Assembly (NCBI RefSeq): GCF_003258835.1
Contig: NZ_NPEV01000002.1
Coordinates: 111,991-175,990, forward strand
Direction of reading: 5' to 3'
DNA: 64,000 bases
Source: Rhodobium orientis
GTDB taxonomy: Bacteria; Pseudomonadota; Alphaproteobacteria; Rhizobiales; Rhodobiaceae
Below the pieces are notes generated by a model. That model saw only the letters and a program-made list of their open reading frames with translations, did not search any database and had not been told where the DNA came from. Within the stretch, counting starts at the first letter, position 1; each line of letters starts with the position of its first letter. The position numbers and the translations under genes are program-made. This document shows, one piece after another, positions 25,630 through 34,085 of the stretch.

Positions 25630-26679
25630 CTACTCGAACCGCGACAGATACCCTTCGGCAAGCTCGACGCTCGTCTGCGTGTACTCCGCCCCGAGGGTGC
25701 GCGCGAGGTCCGTGTCGGCGTGCGAGCCCATCCAGGCGAGGATGATCATTCGGCGCAGCATCAGGAAGGTCGGGATCTCGGCGATGTCCTCGGCGCCGAG
25801 GGGGCGCACAGGGCGATAGCCGTCGAGCCAGGCCTCGATCAGGTCCGGCACCTGCGGCAGGTGCTCCATGAAGGAGAGCGCCGTGGCGACGTCGTAGAGG
25901 AACCAGCCGAAGCCGCTGTCGTCGAAGTCGAGCACGTGGGTGTCGTCCTCGGTGACGAGAAGATTGGCAAGCCGGATGTCGGCATGGACGAGGTTGTAGC
26001 GCTCCGGGCCCTGGCCGAAGGCGGCAAGGCGTTTTTTCATGGTCGCCGCCTGGCGCTCCAAAAGGCCGATGCCGGCCGCATCGAGGGCAGGGGCGCCTCG
26101 CCAGTCGCCCCAGTTCGGGTCGGACCCGAGCGAATGCCTAAAGTCCCAGGCATGGCGCTCGAACCAGGCCGGCCGCTGCCAATTCTCCACATGCCTGTGC
26201 ATGCGGGCAGAGATCTCGCCGAGGCGCCGGAAGGGGGCGTCGAGGTCGTCGGTCTCCGACGGCTCGCGGCCCGCCAGAAATTCGAACATGACCAGCCGGC
26301 GGCTTCGGGGAACCTCGGGCGATGCCCGGTCCTGGATCGCCGCGCCATTGAGCCCCGGAATCACCACCGGCGTGGAAACCCCCGCCTCCTCGCGCAGCGC
26401 CGTCATCCAGCAGAGTTCGCTCTCGATCGCCGCGCGCGAATGGTACCCCTCCCGGTGGACCCTCAAAACGGTCTTTTCCGCATCTTGCGGCTCGACGAGA
26501 AAGGTGGCGTTTTCCGACAGGTTGATGAGGGTGAGCCGGGCGTGCGGGTCCGTGCCCCAGAGCGGCAGGGCAGCGCGGGCGAGCGCTTCGAGCTCGCCGG
26601 TCGTCGCCTCGCCGACGGAAGCGGTCGCCGCGTCCGTCTCGTCCACCTCACGGGAATCGCTGTCGCCTGATCGTTGCAT
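25630..26679 (-). CDS. APH-family phosphotransferase
   Basis: This 349-residue protein has the aminoglycoside/choline-kinase fold. The catalytic loop is LVHADIRLANLL and the metal motif is LDFDDSGFGW, followed by a family-typical C-terminal helical region. The Lys-bearing strand is TVLRVHREGYHS. Members phosphorylate hydroxyl groups of small molecules such as homoserine, choline or methylthioribose; an antibiotic-resistance role is only one option and nothing here favours it. The gene is isolated on the minus strand between a repeat element and a ribbon-helix-helix gene. Confidence 0.82.
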   Translation of the reverse strand: MQRSGDSDSREVDETDAATASVGEATTGELEALARAALPLWGTDPHARLTLINLSENATFLVEPQDAEKTVLRVHREGYHSRAAIESELCWMTALREEAGVSTPVVIPGLNGAAIQDRASPEVPRSRRLVMFEFLAGREPSETDDLDAPFRRLGEISARMHRHVENWQRPAWFERHAWDFRHSLGSDPNWGDWRGAPALDAAGIGLLERQAATMKKRLAAFGQGPERYNLVHADIRLANLLVTEDDTHVLDFDDSGFGWFLYDVATALSFMEHLPQVPDLIEAWLDGYRPVRPLGAEDIAEIPTFLMLRRMIILAWMGSHADTDLARTLGAEYTQTSVELAEGYLSRFE

Positions 26680-26770
26680 GCGGGTCCGTCCGGGCCTTCG
26701 AAAAGAGAATTTCGCGGCGCCCTAGCATGTGAGAGGGCACCGGGCAATGCGACGGACGGGACCAGGGGCC

Positions 26771-27070
26771 TCAGGCGGCGTAGACGTTGATGTATTTGAG
26801 GCAGATGACCCTGAGGCACGAGGCGACGTTCTTGTCGTTGGCGATGATGCACTGGTCGATGATGCGCTCGATCAGTTGCGGCACCGTCAGGTGCAGATCG
26901 TCGGCCATCAGCTCGATGACGTTCCAGAACGCCCGCTCCAGCCGCACCGTTGTGGAATGGCCGTGGATCCGGAACGAGCGCTTTTCCGGCACGAACTCGC
27001 CGATCTGGTCGCTTGTGCAGGCCTGAAACATGTGGTCGAGGGGGTCTTTTTCTTCCAGGAAGATCGCCAT
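26771..27070 (-). CDS. Ribbon-helix-helix (RHH_4) domain protein
   Basis: This 99-residue protein carries a strand-helix-helix DNA-binding unit at about residues 30-85: RSFRIHGHSTTVRLERAFWN, then LTVPQLIERIIDQC. The start at 27070 (MAIFLEEKDP) is where the family-like sequence begins; a longer frame reaches into the facing sulfur operon and is rejected. It is divergent from the YeeE-TusA operon, so it may regulate it, though a 259-base gap lies between them. Confidence 0.78.
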   Translation of the reverse strand: MAIFLEEKDPLDHMFQACTSDQIGEFVPEKRSFRIHGHSTTVRLERAFWNVIELMADDLHLTVPQLIERIIDQCIIANDKNVASCLRVICLKYINVYAA

Positions 27071-27329
27071 TGCCGCCCTTTCTCGCGCCGTTGCCCCGTG
27101 CCTTCGCAAGGCCGGTTTCCCTGTTATTGCCGGCAAATGGGTCCTGTCGGCATATGCTACTACCAACCGGCCCGGACCTCGCCCTATCATGGATAAATGC
27201 CGGCCCCGCGGGATCGCGCTGAAGACCGAATTAGAGCAGAATTGTTCCGGCAAGGACAAGGCCTGCTTGTGTCTTCGGCAAGGTTCACGCGACAGAACCG
27301 AGAAGCCGGCCACGGCAAATGGGGGAAGG

Positions 27330-27821
27330 ATGGACCTCTTCAAGAAAACGCTCGACCCGGTGATCGCGCTCGCCGCCATCGCCGTCCTCGACATCTTCCT
27401 GTTTCTCCTCGTCGGCTCGTGGACCGTCGGCGGCGGCGAGACCATGATGACCGGGCTTGCGGCCGAGGCCGTCCTCGGCGACGACATCGACCGGCTGCCG
27501 TTCTGGAGCCTCGTCTTCCAGCCGGACTGGGGCTACTGGAAGATCTATATCAGCCTCGGCATGCTGTTCGGCGCCTTCGTCGCCGCGGTGCTCTCCAAGG
27601 AGTTCTACCTGCGCATGCCGCGCCGGCTCGGCGAATGGGTGATGATCACCATCGGCGGCCTCCTGATGGGCTTCGGCATCCGGCTCGCCTTCATCTGCAA
27701 CGTCTCGACCTTTTTCGGCATCACGCCGGAGGTCAATTTCGGTGGCTACCTGGCGATCAGCGGCATCATCGCCGGCGCCTGGGTCGGCTCGCTGATCTAC
27801 AAGCGCATCCTGGAGGGCTGA
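27330..27821 (+). CDS. YeeE/YedE family sulfur-transport protein, first half
   Basis: This 163-residue membrane protein has four or five helices and matches the YeeE/YedE family, whose full-length members (for example TsuA) import thiosulfate. RLAFICNVSTFFGI contains the cysteine expected to line the path, and the last helix pair is GYLAISGIIAGAWVGSLIYK. It is half the length of TsuA; the next gene supplies the other half, 3 bases downstream. GGGGGAAGG precedes the ATG. Confidence 0.83.
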   Translation: MDLFKKTLDPVIALAAIAVLDIFLFLLVGSWTVGGGETMMTGLAAEAVLGDDIDRLPFWSLVFQPDWGYWKIYISLGMLFGAFVAAVLSKEFYLRMPRRLGEWVMITIGGLLMGFGIRLAFICNVSTFFGITPEVNFGGYLAISGIIAGAWVGSLIYKRILEG

Positions 27822-27824
27822 GCC

Positions 27825-28499
27825 ATGTCGCCCGTGGGAGAATGCATCGTCGCCTTCGTCTTCGGCACCGTCGTCGGCGTCCTCGTGCAGCGCTCGCGCT
27901 TCTGCAACACCGCGGCCCTGCGCGACGCCATGCTCTTCAACAGCTACCGCAACACCAAGGCCCTCCTGGTGGCGATGATCATCCTGACCATCGGCTTCAC
28001 CACCTTCATTTCCATCGGCGAAGGCCACACCATGCATTTCGACGTCGGCCTCAACACGGTGGCCGGCCTGTTCCTGTTCGGCATCGGCATGGTGCTCGCC
28101 GGCGCCTGCACGGTCTCGACCTGGGTCAAGACCGGCGAGGGCAATATCGGCGCGCTTTGGGCGCTGATCTTCACCTTCGTCGGCATGTTCCTGTTTTCGC
28201 TGATCTGGTCGTGGAACTTCTGGCCGCCGGCGCCGGCCTCCATGACCGGCAAGATCAATGTGGAAGCCCTGCAGCTCGGCTTTTCCAACGCCGCGACGCT
28301 GCAAGAAAAGCTCGGCATTCCGGCGATTGTCTTCGGCCTCGTCCAGGCCGGTGTGCTGCTCCTCATCTACCGGGCGATCCTGAAGAAGGAAGCCGCCCAG
28401 CAGGCCCGCCACAAGGCGGCGCAGGAAGAGCGGGCGAGAAAGAAGGCCGCACCCGCATCGGACAACGCGGCCGAGCCGGTCGCCGAGCCGGCGCAATAA
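27825..28499 (+). CDS. YeeE/YedE family sulfur-transport protein, second half
   Basis: This 224-residue protein has about five helices. Conserved cysteines lie in QRSRFCNTAALRDAM and GMVLAGACTVSTWVKTGEGN, the latter a hallmark of the family. The last 40 residues form a charged, Ala/Lys/Glu-rich tail that is probably cytoplasmic and could touch TusA, encoded 36 bases downstream. With the preceding gene it should make one thiosulfate-type channel. Split forms (PmpA/PmpB-like) are known. Confidence 0.84.
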   Translation: MSPVGECIVAFVFGTVVGVLVQRSRFCNTAALRDAMLFNSYRNTKALLVAMIILTIGFTTFISIGEGHTMHFDVGLNTVAGLFLFGIGMVLAGACTVSTWVKTGEGNIGALWALIFTFVGMFLFSLIWSWNFWPPAPASMTGKINVEALQLGFSNAATLQEKLGIPAIVFGLVQAGVLLLIYRAILKKEAAQQARHKAAQEERARKKAAPASDNAAEPVAEPAQ

Positions 28500-28535
28500 A
28501 CGAAACACCAACAAGCGACACGACAGGAGGAACCA

Positions 28536-28850
28536 ATGGGTCTGTTCGGATTTGGAGACAAGAAGGGCGCGGAGGCAGCCCCGAGGCCGATGGCGGCGGC
28601 AACGCTCAGCGACGGCACCAGCGTCCAGATCGCGGAGGTCGTCGACTGCATTGGCGATTCCTGCCCGCGTCCGCAGCTCATGACCAAGAAGGCGATCGGC
28701 AAGGTCGAGCCGGGCGAGGTCGTGGAGGTTCTGGTCGACAACCCGTCCTCGGTGGAGGCGCTGCCGCCCATGTGCGACGAGATCAACGCCACCCACCTCG
28801 AGACGGTCAAGGGCGACCGCTCCTGGCACGTTTACATCCGCAAGGATTGA
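28536..28850 (+). CDS. tusA: TusA-like sulfurtransferase
   Basis: The 104-residue protein carries the TusA/SirA active site CPRP at 43-46 within [20 protein letters not shown]43 would carry a persulfide. A second cysteine, C38, sits five residues before. An N-terminal extension of about 25 residues ([13 protein letters not shown]) is longer than in housekeeping TusA. CAGGAGGA precedes the ATG. The protein probably receives sulfur from the YeeE channel and passes it to the DsrE-like proteins of the operon. Confidence 0.88.
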   Translation: MGLFGFGDKKGAEAAPRPMAAATLSDGTSVQIAEVVDCIGDSCPRPQLMTKKAIGKVEPGEVVEVLVDNPSSVEALPPMCDEINATHLETVKGDRSWHVYIRKD

Positions 28851-28882
28851 ACGGTGGTTCGATGTAACAAGGGGAGAGGACG

Positions 28883-29089
28883 ATGAGCGGTCCGCTGCAG
28901 ATGCGTCTCTATTCCATCGCCATTGGCATCATCGTTTTTGCCGGGCTCGCCTGGGTCTACGCCGTGCCGCCGCAATCGATGCGCGCCGACCGCGACGGCC
29001 GGCCCCATTTCCAGCCGCAGGTGATGAATCCCGAGACCGGCAAGGGCGTGCCCCTCGGCGACCTGATCGACCACTTCAAGGGCGGATGA
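28883..29089 (+). CDS. Small single-helix membrane protein
   Basis: I do not recognise this 68-residue protein. One membrane helix lies at about residues 8-27 (LYSIAIGIIVFAGLAWVYAV), followed by a polar tail of about 40 residues with no cysteine, rich in Asp, Pro and Gly. A GGGGAGAGG site lies before the ATG. Its tight position in the sulfur operon suggests an accessory subunit of a membrane complex. Confidence 0.65.
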   Translation: MSGPLQMRLYSIAIGIIVFAGLAWVYAVPPQSMRADRDGRPHFQPQVMNPETGKGVPLGDLIDHFKGG

Positions 29090-29093
29090 TGCG

Positions 29094-29186
29094 ATGACCC
29101 TCGATGTCCAGACCATTGCCCATTTCGTTCTCTTCGCGGTGGCGATGTACATCATGTACGTCGCCTTCGTGAAGGAGAGCTACTGA
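29094..29186 (+). CDS. 30-residue single-helix membrane peptide
   Basis: An ATG four bases after the preceding stop opens a frame of 30 codons that is almost entirely one helix (TIAHFVLFAVAMYIMYVAF) and ends KESY. The frame fills the gap between two operon genes exactly, and the next gene begins 30 bases on. The length and design recall tiny subunits of membrane enzymes. No family is recognised. It is short enough that ordinary gene callers would miss it. Confidence 0.55.
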   Translation: MTLDVQTIAHFVLFAVAMYIMYVAFVKESY

Positions 29187-29215
29187 CAAAACAAAAGGCC
29201 AAGGGGGAGAAAACC

Positions 29216-29488
29216 ATGGATCGGGCAAGCCTGATCTTCTGCATAGGCGCGGTCTTTGCTGCCCTCGTCCTGTCGGTCGTCGGCTTCCAGTTCGCGGCCA
29301 TGCCGAAGGACGCCGTCGCGGCGGCCAATACGCCGGTCCTGGCGGAGGAAATGGGTGTCGTGGAGCTCGGCGACGGCTTCGGCGAACTGCCGGCCAGCGA
29401 CCTCATGGACTACTATCTGGAGAACCCGCCGGTGAGCGATGCCGGCACCAGCGATGCGGCGCCCGAGCGCCGTTTCGGCGGATGCTGA
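29216..29488 (+). CDS. Small membrane-anchored protein with C-terminal cysteine
   Basis: I do not recognise this 90-residue protein. An N-terminal helix (about 5-27, LIFCIGAVFAALVLSVVGFQ) acts as anchor or signal. The rest is acidic and ends RRFGGC, leaving a free cysteine as the last residue. GGGGGAGA precedes the ATG. Its end overlaps the next gene by 7 bases. The terminal cysteine could carry sulfur or a haem contact, but that is speculation. Confidence 0.63.
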   Translation: MDRASLIFCIGAVFAALVLSVVGFQFAAMPKDAVAAANTPVLAEEMGVVELGDGFGELPASDLMDYYLENPPVSDAGTSDAAPERRFGGC

Positions 29489-30471
29489 AGACACCGGCCC
29501 TGCTGATCGGACTTGCCGGGGTGCTCCTCGTCGGCGCCGGCAATGAGGTGCCGGCCGATTTCCGCTTCGTTTCGGATCCTGCATCCGTTCCGGCCGATGC
29601 CGTCGTCGTCGACAGCCGCAATGCGGAGACCTGCGCCGAGGGCGCGCCGGCGCGGGAAGAAACCGAGCCGCGCTGCGTGCCGATTGCTGCCGTCACCGGG
29701 CCGCATGGGCGGCTCGCCTCTTTCCGCGACATCGCCTGGTTCCTCGGCACGGTCGGCCTCGACGGGTCCGAGACCGTGCTGGTCGTCGGCGCACGCGAGC
29801 GCGACCGCGATGCCGTCGCCGGCCTTCTCCACCTTGGCGGCCAGAAGACCGTGCTGGTCTGGCAGCGGCCGATCAATGCGCTGGGTGAAGGCTTTGCCAC
29901 GGTCTCCGGCCGCGTTTCGGAACCCGCCCGCCGCGCCGTCTTCCGGGAACCGATGCGCGACGATCGCATTGTCCTGAAGAACGAATTGCAGCGGATGCTG
30001 GCCGAAGGGGGCGTGCTCCTCCTCGACGGGCGTCCGGCGGAAGATTTCTGGGGTGAGCGGACGACGGGCGAGCGGGCGGGCCACCTGCCCGGCGCCCAGT
30101 CGCTGCCGGCGCGGGCGCTCCGCGGGGCAACGCCCATCGTTGCGGCAGACGGCGTCGAACCCGTCCTCTACGGTCGCGGTGCCGTCGACGGCCTTGCCTA
30201 TTACACCGCCGTTGTCGCAGGGCGCAGCCGGCCCGCAAAAGTCTACCTGGAAGGCTTCGCCGACTGGGCCGCCGCCGGCCTGCCGCTCGATGCGGAAAGC
30301 CATCCGGATCTCGCCGCGGCAGACGTTGCGGCAACCGCCCCGGCGCCGCGAACGCAAATTTCCGCAGCGCCCGACCGCAAGCTCCTGGCGTTGTCCGCCT
30401 CGGTCGGCGCACTTCTGGGGGCCGCCGCGGCCGTTGGAACCCTTGCCGTCATTCGCAGAAGGAAAGCCTGA
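29482..30471 (+). CDS. Membrane-anchored rhodanese-like protein, active site lost
   Basis: This 329-residue protein has an N-terminal signal or anchor, two rhodanese-like domains (about 25-140 and 155-275) and a C-terminal helix (about 300-320) followed by RRRKA. The DGRPAEDFWG and GHLPGAQSLPARAL segments are rhodanese-like. Where an active rhodanese has its catalytic cysteine loop, the second domain has LYGRGAVDGLAYY with no cysteine. The only cysteines are two in the first domain, near ETCAEG and RCVPI. It probably binds rather than transfers sulfur. It overlaps the preceding gene by 7 bases and the next by 1. Confidence 0.72.
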   Translation: MLKTPALLIGLAGVLLVGAGNEVPADFRFVSDPASVPADAVVVDSRNAETCAEGAPAREETEPRCVPIAAVTGPHGRLASFRDIAWFLGTVGLDGSETVLVVGARERDRDAVAGLLHLGGQKTVLVWQRPINALGEGFATVSGRVSEPARRAVFREPMRDDRIVLKNELQRMLAEGGVLLLDGRPAEDFWGERTTGERAGHLPGAQSLPARALRGATPIVAADGVEPVLYGRGAVDGLAYYTAVVAGRSRPAKVYLEGFADWAAAGLPLDAESHPDLAAADVAATAPAPRTQISAAPDRKLLALSASVGALLGAAAAVGTLAVIRRRKA

Positions 30472-30761
30472 TGGACGTCCTCATCCACATGACCTGCCGC
30501 GATAGCGCGCGCCTTGCCGCGCCGCTCGGCCGTGCGCTGACCAGCCGCGGCGCGGAGTGGGTCTGCTTCCTCACCAACGATGCGGTCTTTGCCGCCGACG
30601 ATGCCGACTTCATGGCGGCAATCGACGGGGCGAAGCGCGCGGTCGTCTGCGAGCATAGCTGGGACATCCACATGCCCGGCCGCGACAGCCCGTTCGAGCG
30701 CGGCAGCCAGACCATCAATAGCGGCCTGATGGCGGACGCCGCCCGCGTCGTCAGCCTTTAG
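30471..30761 (+). CDS. DsrE-like protein with conserved cysteine
   Basis: This 96-residue protein looks like a DsrE/TusD-type subunit: a Rossmann-like alpha/beta fold and a cysteine (C60) in AVVCEHSWD, at the place of the sulfur-binding cysteine of DsrE. It ends ADAARVVSL, similar in style to the endings of the next two proteins. The start overlaps the preceding stop (TGATG). It is the likely sulfur acceptor from TusA. Confidence 0.68.
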   Translation: MDVLIHMTCRDSARLAAPLGRALTSRGAEWVCFLTNDAVFAADDADFMAAIDGAKRAVVCEHSWDIHMPGRDSPFERGSQTINSGLMADAARVVSL

Positions 30762-30773
30762 AGGGAGCGATCC

Positions 30774-31058
30774 ATGGCCGTCACCGAGAAAAAAATCCTG
30801 CTGCTCGCCCGTCGCGACCACACCGAGGCGATGCGTGTCGCCTCCGGCCTCACCATCGTCGGCCACCAGGTCCGGCTCGTCTTCATGACCGAGCCTGTCG
30901 CCCAGACGGAAGCCAATGCCGAGCAGGCCGAACTCCTCGATCTCGCCGACATCGAGCCGGAGACGACGGTGCCGGAAATGGCCGACGAACTCACCCATCT
31001 CGATGCTGCAGCACTCGGCGAGGCGATTGCCGCCGCCGACGTCGTCATCAACGTCTGA
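30774..31058 (+). CDS. DsrF/DsrE-like protein without cysteine
   Basis: The 94-residue protein has a DsrE/F-like start (KILLLARRDHTEAMRVASGL) and ends AAADVVINV. It contains no cysteine, like the structural DsrF/TusC subunits. A GGGAGCGA site precedes it. With its neighbours it may form a DsrEFH/TusBCD-type complex. Confidence 0.6.
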   Translation: MAVTEKKILLLARRDHTEAMRVASGLTIVGHQVRLVFMTEPVAQTEANAEQAELLDLADIEPETTVPEMADELTHLDAAALGEAIAAADVVINV

Positions 31059-31069
31059 AGGGACCCGAC

Positions 31070-31252
31070 ATGCGCATTGCCGCCCTGAAGACGGGGCTTT
31101 TCCCCGAAACCGACACCGTCGAGACGGCGCTCGCCGTCCTCGGCGGCGACCATCAGCTTGCCGCCGTCGACCTTTCAAAGGTCGAGGGCGACGGGGCCTG
31201 GGAGGAAGTCGCCGACCTGATTTTGTCGGCGGACCGGGTCGTCACCATCTGA
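31070..31252 (+). CDS. 60-residue protein, possible reduced DsrH/TusB-like subunit
   Basis: This small protein (MRIAALKTGLF... to ADRVVTI) follows the DsrF-like gene by 11 bases. It has no cysteine or membrane helix. Its start and last strand resemble the two DsrE/F-like neighbours, and it occupies the DsrH/TusB position in the gene order, but it is about 35 residues shorter than those subunits. Assignment rests on context. Confidence 0.5.
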   Translation: MRIAALKTGLFPETDTVETALAVLGGDHQLAAVDLSKVEGDGAWEEVADLILSADRVVTI

Positions 31253-31285
31253 CCCGAACAAGAAAGAAGGAAGGGAGCAACCAAC

Positions 31286-32224
31286 ATGACAAAGCATTTC
31301 AGAATTCGCGGTCTCGCCGGCGCGGCGGCGATTGCCGCAGCGCTCGTCGCATCGCCCGCAATGGCCGCCGATCCGCTGGTCGACGTCGACTGGGTCAAGG
31401 CGCATGCCACCGACGACGGCGTCGTCCTCGTCGATTTCCGGCCAAAGACCGATTTCCTGCGCGGCCACATTCCAGGCTCGGTCAATTCCGACTACGCCAA
31501 GGACGGCTGGCGCGTGAAGAAGGGCAACGTGCCCGGCATGATGCCGGAGGACACGGGCAAGCTCGCCGAGCATATCGGCAGCCTCGGCATCGGCAACGAC
31601 ACCCATGTGATCCTCGTGCCGCCGGGCGCCAGCAGCTCCGACATGGGCACCGGCACCCGCGCCTACTGGACCTTCAAGGTGCTCGGCCATGACGAGGTCT
31701 CGATCCTCAATGGCGGCTTTGCCGCCTATGCGGCCAAGGAAAAGGACGGCAAGCCGGCCAACCCGCTGGAAAAGGGCGCCGCCAAGCCGGAGCCGAAGGA
31801 CTTCACTGTCGACCTGCAGAAGGACATGATCGTCGGCATCGCCGACGTGAAGGCGGCCGCCGAGAAGGGCGTCACCCTCGTCGACGCGCGCCCGGCCGAC
31901 CAGTATCTCGGCGTCAACCGCCACGGCGCCTCGAAGGCCGGCGGCACCATCCCCGGCGCCAAGAACCTGCCGCAGACCTGGACCACCGAGAACAGCGGTG
32001 GCACCTTCCGTTCGCCGGAGGCCCTGAAGAAGCTCTACGCGGCGGCCAATGTCGATCCGGAGGCGCCCCAGATCGCCTTCTGCAACACCGGCCACTGGGC
32101 CTCGATCGACTGGTTCGTTGCCAGCGAGATCCTCGGCAACAAGGACGCCAAGATGTATGACGGCTCCATGACCGAGTGGACCCAGGCCGGCGAGAAGACG
32201 GAATCGAAGATCTCCGTCAACTGA
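31286..32224 (+). CDS. Periplasmic thiosulfate/3-mercaptopyruvate sulfurtransferase
   Basis: The 312-residue protein has a signal peptide cleaved after SPAMA (near 27) and two rhodanese domains (about 32-150 and 165-305). The second holds the catalytic loop FCNTGHWAS with the active-site cysteine. The first is inactive, with PPGASSSD in place of the loop, which is normal for the family. It would move sulfane sulfur in the periplasm. It ends the tightly packed part of the sulfur operon; AAGGAAGGGAG precedes the ATG. Confidence 0.86.
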   Translation: MTKHFRIRGLAGAAAIAAALVASPAMAADPLVDVDWVKAHATDDGVVLVDFRPKTDFLRGHIPGSVNSDYAKDGWRVKKGNVPGMMPEDTGKLAEHIGSLGIGNDTHVILVPPGASSSDMGTGTRAYWTFKVLGHDEVSILNGGFAAYAAKEKDGKPANPLEKGAAKPEPKDFTVDLQKDMIVGIADVKAAAEKGVTLVDARPADQYLGVNRHGASKAGGTIPGAKNLPQTWTTENSGGTFRSPEALKKLYAAANVDPEAPQIAFCNTGHWASIDWFVASEILGNKDAKMYDGSMTEWTQAGEKTESKISVN

Positions 32225-32261
32225 GGACGGGATGCGCACAAGCGGGATTGGACAAAATTCC

Positions 32262-32398
32262 GGCGTCATCGCGAGGGTCCGAAGGACGGGGAGCGGCCCG
32301 TGACGCGAGCCAGGAAGGCGACGCGGCGATCCAGGGGCCACTGGCTCCGAGAAAGCCGCTCTGGATTGCCGCGCTCGCTTCGCTCGCTCGCAATGACA
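32262..32398. repeat. Dispersed palindromic repeat, copy 2
   Basis: The left arm begins CGTCATCGCGAGGGTCCGAA and ends GCGATCCAGGGG; the right arm is CTCTGGATTGCCGCG...GCAATGAC (32359-32398). The end words match those of the copies at 25486 and 38917. It lies between the sulfurtransferase gene and the cytochrome c gene, interrupting an otherwise tight operon. Confidence 0.75.
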
Positions 32399-32438
32399 AC
32401 GGGCCGGTCCAGTCGCATCGCCTGTTGGGAATGAGTTT

Positions 32439-33092
32439 GTGAAAACGCGTTTCGCCGGAACGTTTCTGGCCGCGGCGGTCTTGATCGCCGCGGCTCTTCT
32501 TTGGCCGGATCGGGCGGAGGCTGAAGGCCCGCTCGGCGATGACATGCGCCGCGTCGCGGCCGAACTCGTCGTCATGCGGGACGATGCCGAAAAGCTGGTC
32601 GCGGGCGAAGCGCTGACGGAGCGCCAGCGGGACGCCCTTGCCGCCCGCGTGCGGGGCGCCGCCAGTTACCTGCCGATCCTTCTCAGAAAAGCGGACGGCG
32701 ACCGGCGCTCCGAAGATGTTTCGGCCCTGCGTGCGGCCTTGGCAGAGGCCGATTGGCCGGCGGCCATCGCAGTTCTCGCGCGCCTCTCCGAGGCCTATCC
32801 CTTCGACGCTGCAGGACTGCGCCCACCTGCCGACGCCGAGGAAGCCGCAAGGTTCGGCGAAACCCTCCACGAGGCCTATTGTATTTCGTGCCACGAGGGC
32901 GGCGAGAACCCGGACTGGCTGCCGATCCCCAATCTCTTTCAGATGGCAAAGACCATGCCGGAGCAAAGGCTGCTGCCGCGCTTCTACAATGGCATCAGGG
33001 GCGACGCCTCCACCGCGCTCGCCCAGCCCATGTCGGCCGGCGACATCGCGGCCCTCATTGCCTACTATCGCCGGGCGCCGACGCCCGAGTGA
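32439..33092 (+). CDS. Periplasmic monohaem cytochrome c
   Basis: This 217-residue protein has a signal peptide (about 1-28), a helical region without homology that I recognise, and a C-terminal class I haem domain with CISCH and a distal QPMSAGDIAALIAYY that supplies the methionine ligand. It starts with GTG; the ATG just before is out of frame. It probably takes electrons from the sulfur system upstream, although a repeat element and 214 bases separate them. Confidence 0.8.
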   Translation: MKTRFAGTFLAAAVLIAAALLWPDRAEAEGPLGDDMRRVAAELVVMRDDAEKLVAGEALTERQRDALAARVRGAASYLPILLRKADGDRRSEDVSALRAALAEADWPAAIAVLARLSEAYPFDAAGLRPPADAEEAARFGETLHEAYCISCHEGGENPDWLPIPNLFQMAKTMPEQRLLPRFYNGIRGDASTALAQPMSAGDIAALIAYYRRAPTPE

Positions 33093-33209
33093 GCGAACAG
33101 CGGTGCCTTCTTTCTGTGCGGAACCGCCGTCGTGGCTGCGGCATTTTCCTCAGGAAGGCCGTTCACGAAGGCCGGCCGTAAAATGTTTTCAAGAAACAAG
33201 GGGTGAGAC

Positions 33210-34064
33210 ATGGCCGTAACCTTCAAGACGCTTGCGTCGGAACCGGCGGAGCTCGGCGAGAGCCCGGTCTGGCTGGAGGCGGAAAACTGCATCTGGTGGG
33301 TCGACATCGACGGCAAGCGGCTCATGCGGACCGACGCCGACAGCGGCAAGACCGCCGTCTGGGCAACGCCGGAAACGCCCGGCTTCGTCGCCCCGACCAT
33401 GAAGGGCGGCATCGTCGTCGGCATGGAGACGGGTCTCTTCAGCTTTGCCGAGGAGGACGGAGGCTTCACGCGCCTCCTTGCCCTCGATGCGCCGGGCATG
33501 CGCTTCAACGATGCGACGACGGACGACCGCGGCCGCCTCTGGGCCGGCACCATGACCATGGGCGAGCGCCGTCCCGAGGGCGTGCTCTACCGGATCGATC
33601 CTGACCTGACGATGACCCCCGTCATCACCGGCCTGATGACGCCGAACGGCCTTGCCGTGGACGGTGCGCACGGCCGCCTCTACGTCTCGGACTCCAATGC
33701 CGACATCCAGACCGTCTGGACCGCGGATCTCGACATGGAAAGCGGCGCCCTCGGCGAGCGTGAGGTGTTCCTCGACATGTTCGGGGCCACCGGCCGGCCG
33801 GACGGCGCGGCCCTCGATGCGGACGGCAACTACTGGCTCGCCGGCATCACCGGCGGCGTCGTCTACCGGCTCGCCCCCGACGGCACGGTCGTTGCCGAGT
33901 TCCCGGTGCCGGCGCTCGACCCGACCAAGCCGGCCTTCGGCGGCCCGGCCCTCGACCGCCTGTTCGTGACGACCAGGGCAAGCGAAACCGGCCCCGGCGG
34001 CCTCCTCGTCGCCGACACCGTCGGCGTGCGCGGCCGGCAGCAAGCCTTCTTCGGCGCGGCCTGA
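33210..34064 (+). CDS. SMP-30/gluconolactonase family lactonase
   Basis: The 284-residue protein is a six-bladed propeller that hydrolyses sugar lactones with a divalent metal. Metal ligands are recognisable in LGESPVW (E17), GLMTPNGLAVD and YVSDSNADIQTVW, and RFNDATTDDRGRLWAGTM is the central family motif. It has no signal peptide. AGGGG precedes the ATG. It is alone, and converges on the HbpS-like gene across a perfect inverted repeat. Confidence 0.9.
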   Translation: MAVTFKTLASEPAELGESPVWLEAENCIWWVDIDGKRLMRTDADSGKTAVWATPETPGFVAPTMKGGIVVGMETGLFSFAEEDGGFTRLLALDAPGMRFNDATTDDRGRLWAGTMTMGERRPEGVLYRIDPDLTMTPVITGLMTPNGLAVDGAHGRLYVSDSNADIQTVWTADLDMESGALGEREVFLDMFGATGRPDGAALDADGNYWLAGITGGVVYRLAPDGTVVAEFPVPALDPTKPAFGGPALDRLFVTTRASETGPGGLLVADTVGVRGRQQAFFGAA

Positions 34065-34085
34065 CCGGTTGGAACTCCCCTGAAA

